From contig CAMLMV010000024.1 of assembly GCA_946481275.1 (NCBI GenBank), positions 1 through 64,000 on the forward strand: a stretch of DNA of 64,000 bases, given 5' to 3'. The notes under the pieces are model-generated. The model saw only the letters and a list, made by a program, of their open reading frames with translations. It had not been told where the DNA came from and made no database searches. Positions 1-9,045 of this stretch are shown here, one piece after another. Numbering within the stretch: position 1 is the stretch's first letter; each line of letters opens with the position of its first letter. This DNA is from an uncultured Massilia sp. (GTDB taxonomy: Bacteria; Pseudomonadota; Gammaproteobacteria; Burkholderiales; Burkholderiaceae). Position numbers and translations under genes: made by a program.

Positions 1-2
1 AG

Positions 3-320
3 TTCGAGGAGGCGCGCCAGATCCTGCGCGACATCGAATCGCTGGACGGCCACACTTCCTTCCTGTTCGACAAGATCAACTTCCTGATGGACGCCACCGT
101 CGGCTTCATCAACATCAACCAGAACAAGATCATCAAGATCTTCTCGGTGGCGTCGGTCGCGTTCCTGCCGCCGACGCTGATCGCCAGCATCTACGGCATG
201 AACTTCGAATTCCTGCCGGAGATTCACTGGAAGTTCGGCTACGGCTGGTCGCTGGGGCTGATGGTCGTCAGCGCGATCGCCCCGTTCCTGTACTTCCGGC
301 ACCGGGGCTGGCTGAAATAA
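3..320 (+). CDS. corA: Magnesium/cobalt transporter CorA, C-terminal fragment
   Basis: Only the last 105 codons are in the window; the 5' end lies upstream. The fragment has the end of the long cytoplasmic helix, then the first membrane helix with the family signature YGMNFEF (the GMN selectivity motif), a short loop, the second membrane helix and a basic tail (RHRGWLK). This is the CorA C-terminal architecture, in which a pentamer forms an inner-membrane Mg2+/Co2+/Ni2+ channel. The stop codon directly abuts the stop codon of the convergent downstream gene with no intergenic base. Family assignment is secure; which paralogue this is cannot be told from the fragment. Confidence 0.93.
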   Translation, partial: FEEARQILRDIESLDGHTSFLFDKINFLMDATVGFININQNKIIKIFSVASVAFLPPTLIASIYGMNFEFLPEIHWKFGYGWSLGLMVVSAIAPFLYFRHRGWLK

Positions 321-908
321 TCAAAGCGCGACGTCGTCCGCTTTCAGATACCACTTCAGCGCGCGCACGACCATCGCATGGTCGTCCACGCCCGCGAGGC
401 CGGACACGGTGATCGTGCCGACCTGCCCGGTGCCCTTGACGACGATCGGGAACGAGCCGCCGTGCGCGGCATAGTCCTTCGAATCGAACGTGGGCAGGTT
501 GTCGAAATCGCGGCCCGCGTTGACGGCTTCCGTGTGCACGTAGAACGACGCGTGGCCCGTGCGGTTCACGAGGTTGCTCTTGCGGCGGATCCAGTCGACG
601 TTGTTCGGGCTCGTGCCCGCCATCGCGTAGAAGAACAGCGGATTGCGGTTGATGGTGATGTCGATCGTGACGGCGACCTTGGCCGCCTTCGCCTGCTCGA
701 CGATCCTGTTGCCGATCGCGAGCGCCGCGTCGTTGTCGAACGACGTGAACTGCAGCGCCTGCTCCTGGCGGCGGATGGTGTCGAGCGATACGGTTTTCTT
801 GTCCATGCTGGTTCCTGGGTTGGTCGTTGCGGCGCCGGCCGGGCCGGCGAACAATGCGCTTGCCGCGATGAGCACGGCGCAGGAACAGTGGATGATACGC
901 ACAGCCAT
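321..908 (-). CDS. UPF0303 / GlcG-HbpS family haem-binding-like protein with signal peptide
   Basis: This 195-aa protein matches the UPF0303 branch of the GlcG/HbpS (PF03928) fold: RRQEQALQF, then a Val-rich strand, then NNVDWIRRKSNLV and the C-terminal GTITVSGLAGVDDHAMVV. Family members bind or degrade haem or act as small-molecule sensors; the function here is unknown. From the first ATG, residues 1-26 form a plausible secretion signal (hydrophobic core, AGPAGA end), unusual for a family whose members are normally cytoplasmic and start near the internal Met 35 (MDKKTV, ATG at 806). A clear purine-rich Shine-Dalgarno (GGAGAGA) precedes the first ATG, which supports the long form. The gene is convergent with corA. 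A perfect inverted repeat overlaps the ribosome-binding site. Confidence 0.8.
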   Translation of the reverse strand: MAVRIIHCSCAVLIAASALFAGPAGAATTNPGTSMDKKTVSLDTIRRQEQALQFTSFDNDAALAIGNRIVEQAKAAKVAVTIDITINRNPLFFYAMAGTSPNNVDWIRRKSNLVNRTGHASFYVHTEAVNAGRDFDNLPTFDSKDYAAHGGSFPIVVKGTGQVGTITVSGLAGVDDHAMVVRALKWYLKADDVAL

Positions 909-916
909 GAGTGTCT

Positions 917-954
917 CTCTCCGGTTTTATTATCCGGCAAGTATAACCGGAGAG
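917..954. promoter_or_regulatory. Inverted repeat covering the Shine-Dalgarno of the UPF0303 gene
   Basis: CTCTCCGGTT (917-926) and AACCGGAGAG (945-954) are perfect 10-base inverted repeats 18 bases apart. On the minus strand the promoter-proximal arm reads CTCTCCGGTT and the distal arm AACCGGAGAG. The distal arm contains the GGAGAG used as ribosome-binding site by the gene starting at 908. In RNA the hairpin would hide that site; in DNA it could be a repressor operator. It could also act as a weak terminator for the gene ending at 975, though there is no U-tract. Confidence 0.5.
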
Positions 955-974
955 GATGGCGTTATTGCTTCAGC

Positions 975-1388
975 TCATTGCTTTAGATTGAGGAACAGAT
1001 TCGCGGCGAACGAAAGGATGGCCAGCGAGGCGACGATTTCCGCGATCACCAGAGCAGGCGCGAAGGCCATGTGGCCCAGCAGCAGCATGGAGAGCGCGAC
1101 CATCATCACGGGCAATGCCAGGTTCAGCAGCCAGAAATGCAGGCGCGCGAGACGGCTTTCGCCCGCCTTGGGGAACACGCTGTAGATCAGGCCGGCGAGC
1201 GCCATCGTCGTCCAGCCCAGCAGGTTGACGTGGGCGTGCACGGGGCGCAGCGTGAAATTCTGGCTGGCGCCCATGGCGATGCCCAGCGAAATGCCGAAGA
1301 TGAGGTAGAGGACGGACAGCTTGATCCAGACGATGCCGGCACGCGAGAACTGCGGTTGCGGCAGGGGATGGACGGTCGTGGTTTGCAT
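975..1388 (-). CDS. Orphan haem-copper-oxidase-like four-helix membrane protein
   Basis: The frame is open from 1460, but the ATG at 1388 has an AGGAG-type ribosome-binding site and gives 137 aa, so I use it. Four membrane helices are evident, at about residues 18-38, 52-72, 83-105 and 108-132. The second is preceded by HAHVNLLGW, which resembles the haem-ligand region at the start of helix II in cbb3-oxidase subunit I (CcoN) and NorB. Full subunits have 12 or more helices and further His ligands to copper and haem; those are absent, and no ccoO/ccoP lies nearby. It may be a haem-b-binding sensor or accessory protein rather than an oxidase. The function is unknown. Confidence 0.7.
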   Translation of the reverse strand: MQTTTVHPLPQPQFSRAGIVWIKLSVLYLIFGISLGIAMGASQNFTLRPVHAHVNLLGWTTMALAGLIYSVFPKAGESRLARLHFWLLNLALPVMMVALSMLLLGHMAFAPALVIAEIVASLAILSFAANLFLNLKQ

Positions 1389-1472
1389 GGTGGGGCTCCT
1401 GACGATAGGGTCGATGTGGAGCGCATCGTACATACCGTTATCGCGCCGGTGCAGCCCCACGCGTGGGGGACC

Positions 1473-2750
1473 TCACATCGTTGCAAACATGGTCACGACG
1501 GCCACCAGCATCACGGCCACGCCGATCCAGCCGATCACGGTATGCCGCGTCGACAAGGTGTAGCCGCCCATGATCTTGCGGTTATGCGCGAGCAGCATCA
1601 TGACGGCCATGATCGGCACGGCGATGACGCCATTGATCTGCGCGGACAGCACCAGCGCCGCGATCGGGTCGACCGGCGCGAAGTCGAGCGCGACGCCGCC
1701 CAGCGTGGCCAGCGCGATGATGCCGTAGAACTCGCGCGCCTCGACGACCTTCAGGTCCATGCCGTTGCGCCAGCGGAAGCTCTCGGTGACGGCGTACGCG
1801 GCCGACCCGGCCAGCACGGGCACGGCCAGCATGCCCGTGCCGATGATGCCCAGCGCGAATGCGAGGAACGCGAACTCGCCCGCCACCGGGCGCAGCGCCT
1901 CGGCCGCCTGCGCGGACGACTGGATGTCCGTGACGCCGTGCGCGCCCAAGGTGACGGCCGTCGTCAGCATGATGAAGAAGGCGACGAGGTTGGAAAAGCC
2001 CATGCCGATCAAGGTGTCCGACTTGATGCGCTTGAGTTGCGCGGCGGCGTCGCGCGGGCGCGTGCGCAGGGCGCGCGTGTGGTGGTCGTTGCGGATCTCC
2101 TCGACTTCCTGCGACGCCTGCCAGAAGAAGAGGTAGGGACTGATCGTCGTGCCGAACACGGCGACGATCAGCGCGACGGAATCCTTCGTGAACGCGAAGT
2201 GGGGCCACACGGTGCGCGCGAAGACTTCCGTCCACGGCATGTGCACGGCGAACGCCGTCGCGACATAGGCCAGCAGGCCCAGGGTCAGCCATTTCAGGTA
2301 GCGCACGTAGGTGGCGTACGGCAAAAAGACCTGCAGCGCGAGGCAGAGCAGGCCGAAGCCGAGCGCATACAGGTGGCTGGAACCGGTGCCCGTCACGAGG
2401 CGCAGCGCCTCGCCCATCGCGGCGATGTCGGCCGCGATGTTGATCACGTTGGCGACGAGCAGCAGCGCGACGATCGCGTACAGCAGCCACGGCGAATACG
2501 CGCGGCGGATGTTGGCCGCGAGCCCGCGTCCCGTCACGCGGCCGATGCGTGCCGACACGAGCTGGATGCCGACCATGAACGGATAGGTCAGCACGAGCGT
2601 CCACAGCGTGTTGAAGCCGAATTGCGCGCCGGCCTGCGAATACGTCGCGATGCCGGACGGGTCGTCGTCGGCCGCGCCCGTGATCAGGCCGGGGCCGAGC
2701 GATTTCAGCGTGGCGTTGTCGGTGAGGCGGCGGAACAGCTTCAGCGGCAT
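1473..2750 (-). CDS. Nramp-family divalent metal transporter with altered metal-site motifs
   Basis: This 425-aa protein has about 11 membrane helices with the Nramp (SLC11) layout. The first-helix metal motif, canonically DPGN, reads DPSG (residues 30-33) after two extra Asp. The helix-6 motif, canonically MPH, reads SPY (204-206). Loss of the Asn and of the Met soft-metal ligand means specificity for Mn/Fe should not be assumed; Nramp-related branches with other substrates are known. The ATG at 2750 is chosen over the TTG at 2783, which would overlap hemL. It starts 16 bases after the hemL stop and is probably cotranscribed with it. Fold assignment is confident, substrate is not. Confidence 0.85.
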   Translation of the reverse strand: MPLKLFRRLTDNATLKSLGPGLITGAADDDPSGIATYSQAGAQFGFNTLWTLVLTYPFMVGIQLVSARIGRVTGRGLAANIRRAYSPWLLYAIVALLLVANVINIAADIAAMGEALRLVTGTGSSHLYALGFGLLCLALQVFLPYATYVRYLKWLTLGLLAYVATAFAVHMPWTEVFARTVWPHFAFTKDSVALIVAVFGTTISPYLFFWQASQEVEEIRNDHHTRALRTRPRDAAAQLKRIKSDTLIGMGFSNLVAFFIMLTTAVTLGAHGVTDIQSSAQAAEALRPVAGEFAFLAFALGIIGTGMLAVPVLAGSAAYAVTESFRWRNGMDLKVVEAREFYGIIALATLGGVALDFAPVDPIAALVLSAQINGVIAVPIMAVMMLLAHNRKIMGGYTLSTRHTVIGWIGVAVMLVAVVTMFATM

Positions 2751-2766
2751 GTCGTGCCGGGCGCGA

Positions 2767-4068
2767 TCACGCCAGGCGGGCAAACACGCGGCGCGCCGCC
2801 TCGACCGTCTCCGCGATCACGGCATCGTCGTGCGCGGCCGAGACAAAGCCCGCTTCGAACATGGCCGGGGCGAAGTACACGCCTTCGTCCAGCATGCCGT
2901 GGAAGAAGCGGTTGAAGCGCTCCTTGTCGCCGGCCATCATCTGGCCGTAGGTGGACGGGACCGTGTCGGCGAAATACATGCCGAACATGCCGCCGACCGC
3001 ATCCGCGCAGAAGGCGATGCCGGCTTCCTTCGCCGCGGCCGCCAGGCCGTCGATCAGCTTCTTCGTCTGCGCCGTCAGGTGCTCGTAGAAGCCCGGCTGC
3101 TGGATCAGCTTCAAGGTCGTCATGCCGGCGGCGACGGCGACCGGGTTGCCGGACAGCGTGCCGGCCTGGTAGACGGGGCCGATCGGCGCCATCTTCTGCA
3201 TCAGGTCGGCGCGGCCGCCGAACGCGGCGACCGGCATGCCGCCGCCGATGACCTTGCCGAGCGCCGTCAGGTCCGGCGTGATGCCGTACAGCGCCTGCGC
3301 GCCACCGATGCCGACGCGGAAGCCCGACATCACTTCGTCGAAGATCAGGACGGTGCCATATTCCGTGCACAGTTCGCGCATGCGGTGCAGGAATTCCGGC
3401 GTGGCGCGGATCAGGTTCATGTTGCCGGCCACGGCTTCCACGATCACGCAGGCGATGGTGTCGCCCATCGACTGGAATGCGTCTTCCAGTTGCGGGATGT
3501 TGTTGTAGTCGAGGACGATGGTGTGCTTGACGAAGTCTTCCGGCACGCCGGCCGACGTCGGGTTGCCGAACGTGAGCAGGCCCGAACCCGCTTTCACGAG
3601 CAGGGAATCGGCGTGGCCGTGGTAGCAGCCTTCGAACTTGACGATCTTGTCGCGGCCCGTCGCGCCGCGCGCCAGGCGCAGCGCGCTCATCGTCGCTTCC
3701 GTGCCGGACGAGACGAGGCGCACCTGCTCGATCGACGGCACGAGGCGGCAGATTTCCTCGGCGATCTCGATCTCGCCCTCGGTCGGCGCGCCGAACGACA
3801 GGCCGCGCGCCGCCGCATCCTGCACGGCCTTGATCACTTGCGGATGGGCGTGGCCGACGATGGCCGGGCCCCAGGAACCGATGTAGTCGATGTAGCGCTT
3901 GCCGTCCGCATCCCAGAAATACGGTCCCTCGGCCCGGGTGATGAAGCGCGGCGTGCCGCCGACGGAGCGGAAGGCGCGCACGGGCGAATTCACGCCGCCC
4001 GGCGTGGTCTGCTGGGCGCGGGCGAACAGGATGTCGTTTTTCGATGTGGTGTCGGACGTAGCGGTCAT
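2767..4068 (-). CDS. hemL: Glutamate-1-semialdehyde 2,1-aminomutase
   Basis: HemL converts glutamate-1-semialdehyde to 5-aminolevulinate, the last step of the C5 route into haem and other tetrapyrroles, using pyridoxamine/pyridoxal phosphate in the cytosol. The 433-aa length is normal. Family motifs are all present: [12 protein letters not shown] near the N-terminus, [15 protein letters not shown], the PLP-stacking [18 protein letters not shown], and the Schiff-base Lys272 in [10 protein letters not shown]. It lies 40 bases downstream of the thiD-like gene on the same strand and just upstream of the Nramp gene, so these three may form one transcript. Confidence 0.97.
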   Translation of the reverse strand: MTATSDTTSKNDILFARAQQTTPGGVNSPVRAFRSVGGTPRFITRAEGPYFWDADGKRYIDYIGSWGPAIVGHAHPQVIKAVQDAAARGLSFGAPTEGEIEIAEEICRLVPSIEQVRLVSSGTEATMSALRLARGATGRDKIVKFEGCYHGHADSLLVKAGSGLLTFGNPTSAGVPEDFVKHTIVLDYNNIPQLEDAFQSMGDTIACVIVEAVAGNMNLIRATPEFLHRMRELCTEYGTVLIFDEVMSGFRVGIGGAQALYGITPDLTALGKVIGGGMPVAAFGGRADLMQKMAPIGPVYQAGTLSGNPVAVAAGMTTLKLIQQPGFYEHLTAQTKKLIDGLAAAAKEAGIAFCADAVGGMFGMYFADTVPSTYGQMMAGDKERFNRFFHGMLDEGVYFAPAMFEAGFVSAAHDDAVIAETVEAARRVFARLA

Positions 4069-4108
4069 GGTTGTCTGGATGAATCCCGGGCGGGAGGCGC
4101 CGGCGGGG

Positions 4109-4930
4109 TTAGCAGGCCGCGCCGGGAGCGCGGAAGATCTTGTTCGGAATGAGCCGGCCCATGCCGAAGCGGCAGGCGTGGGCGAGGGTGCCGGTGAGGT
4201 AGTCCTGGGCGCCGGGCAGGGCGTCTGCCGCGCCGGCGCCGCGCGCCATCCGCGCCACCAAAGCGGCCGACAGCGTGTTGCCGGCGCCGACGAACGGGCC
4301 GGGCAGGAGCTGGGCCCAGGGCAGGGCGGTGGCCAGGCCGTCCGGTTCGTACAACTCGTTGCAGCGGCTGCCGTCGCCGCCGCCGACGCCCGTCACGAGC
4401 ACGTGGCCGCAGCCGACGCCCGTCAGCTCCGCCGCGTCCTCGGCGACGGTGGCGATGCTGCCCGGGTCGCGCCAGCAGTCGGCGAAGCGCGCCAGTTCCG
4501 GCTGCGACAGCAAAAACACGCTGGCCTGCGGTACGAGCAGCTGGTGGATAAGGGTCATCATGTCGTCGTCGCGCGTGCCGCAATCGGGCAGCGACGACGT
4601 GAACGGATCGAGCACGAGGGGCACGTCGGCATAGTCGGACACGATCTCGGCCACCGCGGCGATCTGCTCCAGGCTGGCCAGCGTGCCGACCTTGATGGCG
4701 GCCACCGGCATGTCCTCCAGCAGCATGCGCGCCTGTTCCACGACGAGCGTGTGGTCGGTCGGCTGGATGTCGTCGACGCGCGCGGAGTCGGCCACGAGCA
4801 GTCCCGTCACGACCGAGAGGGCGTGGCAGCCATGCATGGCGAAGACGGTCACGTCGGACTGGATGCCCAGCGCCCCGACCGGGTCGGCGGGCCCGAACGT
4901 GAGGATGAGTGGAGACGTTTGGTTTTGCAC
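4109..4930 (-). CDS. thiD: ThiD-like hydroxymethylpyrimidine (phosphate) kinase
   Basis: The fold is the ribokinase-like ThiD type, which phosphorylates HMP and HMP-P for thiamine synthesis. [15 protein letters not shown] at the N-terminus stands for the usual S-G-S/G-GGAGIQAD, with [17 protein letters not shown] and the anion-hole motif [10 protein letters not shown] following. The position that normally carries the catalytic base (Asp in most ribokinase-family enzymes, Cys in E. coli ThiD) is Asn218, and the N-terminal substrate loop is also degenerate. It could be a weak or repurposed paralogue. The start is GTG. It is divergent from rubredoxin, with about 60 bases between them; no TPP riboswitch is visible in that gap. 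Confidence 0.8.
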   Translation of the reverse strand: MQNQTSPLILTFGPADPVGALGIQSDVTVFAMHGCHALSVVTGLLVADSARVDDIQPTDHTLVVEQARMLLEDMPVAAIKVGTLASLEQIAAVAEIVSDYADVPLVLDPFTSSLPDCGTRDDDMMTLIHQLLVPQASVFLLSQPELARFADCWRDPGSIATVAEDAAELTGVGCGHVLVTGVGGGDGSRCNELYEPDGLATALPWAQLLPGPFVGAGNTLSAALVARMARGAGAADALPGAQDYLTGTLAHACRFGMGRLIPNKIFRAPGAAC

Positions 4931-4991
4931 AGCGGGTAGAATACTATACCTTTCCCCCCCATTTTATCTGAACCGAAAAGAGGAAATCGAA

Positions 4992-5177
4992 GTGAGTACT
5001 GAAACACAGGTGTACCAGACGTGGATGTGTCTGATCTGCGGCTGGGTCTACGACGAAGCCGCCGGCGCCCCGGACGACGGCATTGCGCCGGGCACCCGCT
5101 GGGCCGATGTCCCGATGAACTGGACGTGCCCGGAATGCGGCGCGCGCAAGGACGACTTCGAAATGACCGCGATCTGA
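4992..5177 (+). CDS. Rubredoxin
   Basis: This 61-aa protein carries the two iron-ligating pairs of rubredoxin, CLIC (13-16, followed by GWVYDE) and CPEC (46-49, followed by G and ARKDDFE). Four Cys bind a single Fe for one-electron transfer in the cytosol. The start is GTG, preceded by an AGAGGA ribosome-binding site about 7 bases away. The usual PGTRW and DVPxxWxCP segments between the pairs are intact. It is divergent from the thiD-like gene and separated by 162 bases from the pilus chemotaxis operon. The electron donor and acceptor cannot be told from the window. Confidence 0.96.
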   Translation: MSTETQVYQTWMCLICGWVYDEAAGAPDDGIAPGTRWADVPMNWTCPECGARKDDFEMTAI

Positions 5178-5339
5178 GCGGTCCGTTTGTCGATTCATCA
5201 ACGGGAAATAACGTCCCGCCAATGTTTCATGTCGTCTAGTTAATGAACTGGTTTTCAGCAAGTTGACGTATCGCAACACTTCATGCACAAGCGGCAGACC
5301 CTATGCTATCTTGCGTGTTCATGCTGAAGTGAAACGAAT

Positions 5340-5741
5340 ATGACGACGCAACCGACAGGCCTGACGATCATGGTGATCGACGACAGCAGCACGATCCGTC
5401 GGTCCGCCGAAATCTTCCTGACGCAGGCCGGCTACCGGGTGGTGCTGGCCGAAGACGGCTTCGACGCGCTGGCCAAGATCAACGACCACCATCCGTCCCT
5501 GGTGTTCTGCGACATCCTGATGCCGCGCCTGGACGGTTACCAGACCTGCGCGCTGATCAAGAAGAGCGCGAAATTCCATGCCACGCCGGTCATCATGCTG
5601 TCCTCCAAGGACGGCCTGTTCGACCGTGCGCGCGGCGCGATGGTGGGCTCGAGCGCCTACCTGACCAAACCTTTTTCCAAGGACAGCCTGCTGGCGGCCG
5701 TGCGCGACCATGCGCAGGGCCGGACCGACGCGGCTGCCTGA
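5340..5741 (+). CDS. pilG: Twitching-motility response regulator PilG
   Basis: A 133-aa stand-alone CheY-like receiver, first gene of a Pil-Chp operon. The acidic pocket (MVIDDSS), phospho-acceptor Asp in FCDILMPRLDGYQ, the Thr/Ser-containing PVIMLSSKDG and the conserved Lys in YLTKPF are all present. No DNA-binding domain follows, as expected for a protein that acts on the pilus extension machinery. Order with the next four genes (receiver, receiver, CheW, MCP, hybrid kinase) is the basis for calling this PilG rather than a generic CheY. The 160-base upstream gap should hold the operon promoter, but I found no convincing -35/-10 pair. Confidence 0.92.
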   Translation: MTTQPTGLTIMVIDDSSTIRRSAEIFLTQAGYRVVLAEDGFDALAKINDHHPSLVFCDILMPRLDGYQTCALIKKSAKFHATPVIMLSSKDGLFDRARGAMVGSSAYLTKPFSKDSLLAAVRDHAQGRTDAAA

Positions 5742-5763
5742 TTTCAACGATGCGGAGCCCGCC

Positions 5764-6132
5764 GTGGCCATACAAAAAATCCTGATCGTCGACGATTCCC
5801 CGACCGAACGTTACTACCTGACCGACATCCTCGTGCGCAACGGCTTTACCGTGACCACCGCCGACAACGGCGAGGAGGCGCTGGCCAAGATCCGCGCCGA
5901 GCGCCCGGAACTGATCCTGATGGACGTGGTGATGCCCGGCGCGAACGGCTTCCAGGTCACGCGCTCGATCGCGCGCGATCCGGAACTGGCGTCCGTCCCC
6001 GTCATCATCTGCAGCAGCAAGAACCAGGAAACCGACCGCATCTGGGGCATGCGCCAGGGCGCGAAGGATTATTTCGTCAAGCCGGTCGATCCGGCGAAGC
6101 TGCTGGCCACCATCGCCACGCTCGGCGCCTGA
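5764..6132 (+). CDS. pilH: Twitching-motility response regulator PilH
   Basis: A second single-domain receiver of 122 aa. I place the start at GTG 5764 (VAIQKILIVDD), which gives the usual PilH length; the frame is open further upstream into pilG. It has ILIVDDSPTERYY, phospho-acceptor LILMDVVMPGANGFQ, VIICSSK and DYFVKPVD. In Pseudomonas, PilG promotes extension and PilH retraction or phosphate-sink behaviour. It lies 22 bases after pilG and its stop is one base before the pilI start, so tight translational linkage is likely. Confidence 0.92.
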   Translation: MAIQKILIVDDSPTERYYLTDILVRNGFTVTTADNGEEALAKIRAERPELILMDVVMPGANGFQVTRSIARDPELASVPVIICSSKNQETDRIWGMRQGAKDYFVKPVDPAKLLATIATLGA

Positions 6133-6133
6133 G

Positions 6134-6649
6134 ATGGACGTCAGCGACGCCGCCGGACAGAAGGGCGCGGCCAGGCGCGCGCGCCTGCGCCAGTACCAGG
6201 AACAGCTGCTCGAGCGCATGCAGGCCGCGCGCACGAGCAGCGGCGCCCGTGCGCACCAGCTGGGCGTGGAGATCGGCGGCATGCGCTACCTGCTCGACCT
6301 CGTCGAAGCGGGAGAAATCGTGCCGCTGCCGCCGCTCGCCGCCGTGCCGCTCACGCAGCCGTGGTACCTCGGCCTCGCGAACGTCCGCGGCAGCCTGCTG
6401 GGCGTCGTCGACCTGGCGCGCTATCTCGATCCGCAGGCCCGGCCAACGCCGGGCACGCGGCTCGTGACGTTCGCGCCCGGCCTCGGCTTCCCGTGCGCGC
6501 TGCTGGTGGCAAAGGTCGTCGGCCTGCGCCACGCGGCCGACATGACACCGCTCGATGCCCGCCTGCGCGACGCCGACGGCCAGGAATGGACGCCGCTGTC
6601 GCTGGCCGCCCTCGCGCGCGAGGACCGCTTCCTGCACGTCGCACGCTAA
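6134..6649 (+). CDS. pilI: CheW-like adaptor PilI
   Basis: A 171-aa CheW-domain protein coupling the receptor PilJ to the kinase ChpA. After a basic helical N-terminus of about 40 residues, the CheW fold runs from [13 protein letters not shown] through the hallmark [18 protein letters not shown] to the end. The start lies one base after the pilH stop (TGA-G-ATG). It is shorter and more divergent than chemotaxis CheW proteins, as is usual for PilI. Confidence 0.9.
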   Translation: MDVSDAAGQKGAARRARLRQYQEQLLERMQAARTSSGARAHQLGVEIGGMRYLLDLVEAGEIVPLPPLAAVPLTQPWYLGLANVRGSLLGVVDLARYLDPQARPTPGTRLVTFAPGLGFPCALLVAKVVGLRHAADMTPLDARLRDADGQEWTPLSLAALAREDRFLHVAR

Positions 6650-6683
6650 ATCAATCAAACACAGGTTCTGTACTGGAGCTGGC

Positions 6684-9026
6684 ATGGGATTCGTATCCAA
6701 ACTGTCGATGAATTTCTTCCCCAAGGGCGGGGGCGGCGACGCGCAGGCGCCCGGCACGGTGCTGGCCTCGCCCGACACGCAGTTCGGCGCCGGCACGATT
6801 CCGGCCGGCCCGGTCAGCGGCACGGCACCGACGGGTTCCGCCGATGACGCCGCGCTGCGCCTCGGCCAGCTCGCCCGGCGCAAGCGGCGTCACGCGGCGG
6901 AGGCGTCGAACGCGGCCGCCGGCGGCGACGACGACCTGCGCCTGCCGCTGATCGGCCATCTGTCCCTGCCGCGCCAGCTGCGCATCCTGCTCGCCGCCTT
7001 CGTCATCGGCATCCTCGTCACCCTGCTGTCGCTGTGGCGCAATGCCGGCAGCGGCGCGATCGCCAGCAGCCAGACCCAGATCGCCAGCGAGGCGCTGATG
7101 CACTCGCAGCGCGTGGGCAAGGCCGCGCCGAACGCGATGCAGGGCGTGCCGGATGCCTTCACGCAGCTGCAGGACAGCCGCATCGCCCTGTCGCGCGACC
7201 TCGACCTGCTGGCCCGGGGCGGCGACTTCAACGGCAATGAAATTCCCGCGTCGACGGACGACCTGGCCGCGCAACTGGCCGCCGTGCGCAAGAAATGGAA
7301 CGTATCCGACGCGGCCGCCGCCAGCATCCTCAAGATGAAGCCGGAGCTGATCGCCTTCGACAGGAACCTCAAGCAGCTCGACGTGCTGGCGCCGGAAATG
7401 CTGGCGCTGACGGAAGACATCCTCACGGAGCGCACGGCGCGCGGCGGCAGCGCGCGCGAGCTGGCGGCGCTGGGCCGCATGATGATGCTGACGCAGCGCC
7501 TGTCGCGCAGCGCCGGCGAATTCCTCACCTCGGGCGGCATCCGTCCCGAGACCGCGTTCCAGATGGGCCGCGACACGACCACGTTCCGCGCCACCGTCGA
7601 CGGCCTGCTGAACGGCAGCGCCGCGCTGGGCCTGGCCCCGCTGCGCGACCCGGACCTGCGCGCCAGGCTGGAAGAAGTGCAGTCGAAATTCGACATCTGC
7701 CAGAAGCTGATCTCGACCTTCCTCGATAAACTGTCCGACATGACGGCCGCCAAGGCCGCCGAGCAGACCATCTTCCGCGACAACGAGGCGCTGCGCCGCC
7801 AGCTGACCGACCTGCAGGCGTCGTACCGTGCCGGCGCGGGCAGCACGGGCATGTGGCTGTGGGTGCTCGTGGCGGCATCGATCTTCACCCTCGTCACGGC
7901 CGGCAGCATCTCGCGCGTGATGCTGCAGGATTCGCGCAACCGCACCCGCGGCGCCGAGGCACGGCGCCAGGAAGCGGAAGCGTTGCATCTGCAGGCCCAG
8001 GCCAAGGAAGAGGAAGCCAAGGCCACCAACGACCAGAACCAGGCCGCGATCCTGCGCCTGATGAACGAATTGCAGGAAGTGGCGGATGGCGACCTGACCG
8101 TCTATGCCACCGTCTCGGAAGACATCACGGGCGCCATCGCCGACTCCGTCAACTACACGGTGGAAGAACTGCGCGGCCTCGTCGTGCGCGTGATCGATAC
8201 GGCGGAAAAGGTGACGCAGGCGTCGAACGACGCGCAGCAGGTGTCGAGTCGGCTGCTCGTCGCGGCGGGCCAGCAGGCGCGCGAGATCCAGGATACGTCG
8301 GCCACGATGTTCCGCATGGCCGGCGAGATCACGGACGTGTCCAGCTCCGCGAAGGAATCGGCCGAGGTGGCGCGCCAGTCGGTGGCGGCGGCCGAGCAGG
8401 GCGCGACGGCGGTGCAGAACGCCATCCGCGGCATGGGCGAGATCCGCGAGCAGATCCAGGAAACCTCCAAGCGCATCAAGCGCCTGGGCGAATCGTCGCA
8501 GGAGATCGGCGAGATCACCGAGCTCATTTCCGACATCACGGAACAGACCAACGTGCTGGCGCTGAACGCCGCCATCCAGGCCGCGTCGGCCGGCGAGGCG
8601 GGGCGCGGCTTCTCGGTCGTGGCGGAAGAGGTGCAGCGGCTGGCGGAACGGTCGGCCGAGGCGGCCAAGCAGATCGGCGCGCTGGTGCGCACCATCCAGA
8701 CCGACACGCACGACGCCGTGGCGGCCATGGAAAAGTCGACGCAGGGCGTCGTCGAGGGCGCGCGGGTGACCGACGCGGCCGGCGCGGCGCTGGCCGACAT
8801 CTCGCGCGTGTCGAACCGTCTCGCGGAGCTGATCCAGGGGATGGCCGTCGCTGCAGGATTGCAGGCGACGTCCGCGAACGGCGTGGCGCATAATATGCAG
8901 CACATCCTCGCGATCACCGAACAGGCACAGGGCGGCACGCAGCAGACGGCGCAGTCGATCCGGCAACTGGCGGAGCTCGCGCAGGAACTGAAGAATTCGG
9001 TGTCGCGCTTCCGCGTCGCCGCCTGA
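6684..9026 (+). CDS. pilJ: Type IV pilus methyl-accepting chemotaxis receptor PilJ
   Basis: A 780-aa receptor. I use the ATG at 6684 (MGFVSKLSM), preceded by GGAG; the frame is open further upstream but overlaps pilI. The N-terminus is a low-complexity Gly/Ala cytoplasmic segment of about 90 residues, then TM1 (about 99-120), a periplasmic PilJ-type sensing region with two helical repeats, and TM2 (about 389-413). A coiled/HAMP-like linker and the MCP signalling hairpin follow, with the tip motif [17 protein letters not shown] and [16 protein letters not shown]. The long N-terminal extension before TM1 is longer than in Pseudomonas PilJ. The ligand is probably pilin or surface contact, by analogy. 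Confidence 0.92.
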   Translation: MGFVSKLSMNFFPKGGGGDAQAPGTVLASPDTQFGAGTIPAGPVSGTAPTGSADDAALRLGQLARRKRRHAAEASNAAAGGDDDLRLPLIGHLSLPRQLRILLAAFVIGILVTLLSLWRNAGSGAIASSQTQIASEALMHSQRVGKAAPNAMQGVPDAFTQLQDSRIALSRDLDLLARGGDFNGNEIPASTDDLAAQLAAVRKKWNVSDAAAASILKMKPELIAFDRNLKQLDVLAPEMLALTEDILTERTARGGSARELAALGRMMMLTQRLSRSAGEFLTSGGIRPETAFQMGRDTTTFRATVDGLLNGSAALGLAPLRDPDLRARLEEVQSKFDICQKLISTFLDKLSDMTAAKAAEQTIFRDNEALRRQLTDLQASYRAGAGSTGMWLWVLVAASIFTLVTAGSISRVMLQDSRNRTRGAEARRQEAEALHLQAQAKEEEAKATNDQNQAAILRLMNELQEVADGDLTVYATVSEDITGAIADSVNYTVEELRGLVVRVIDTAEKVTQASNDAQQVSSRLLVAAGQQAREIQDTSATMFRMAGEITDVSSSAKESAEVARQSVAAAEQGATAVQNAIRGMGEIREQIQETSKRIKRLGESSQEIGEITELISDITEQTNVLALNAAIQAASAGEAGRGFSVVAEEVQRLAERSAEAAKQIGALVRTIQTDTHDAVAAMEKSTQGVVEGARVTDAAGAALADISRVSNRLAELIQGMAVAAGLQATSANGVAHNMQHILAITEQAQGGTQQTAQSIRQLAELAQELKNSVSRFRVAA

Positions 9027-9045
9027 GCATCCGACTTTTGCCCAC

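Noticed and set aside
2751..2783. TTG start 11 codons upstream for the Nramp gene
   Set aside because: It would overlap hemL, and the ATG at 2750 gives the usual N-terminus.
4931..4991. Possible TPP riboswitch before the thiD-like gene
   Set aside because: The gap is only about 60 bases and contains no THI-box sequence.
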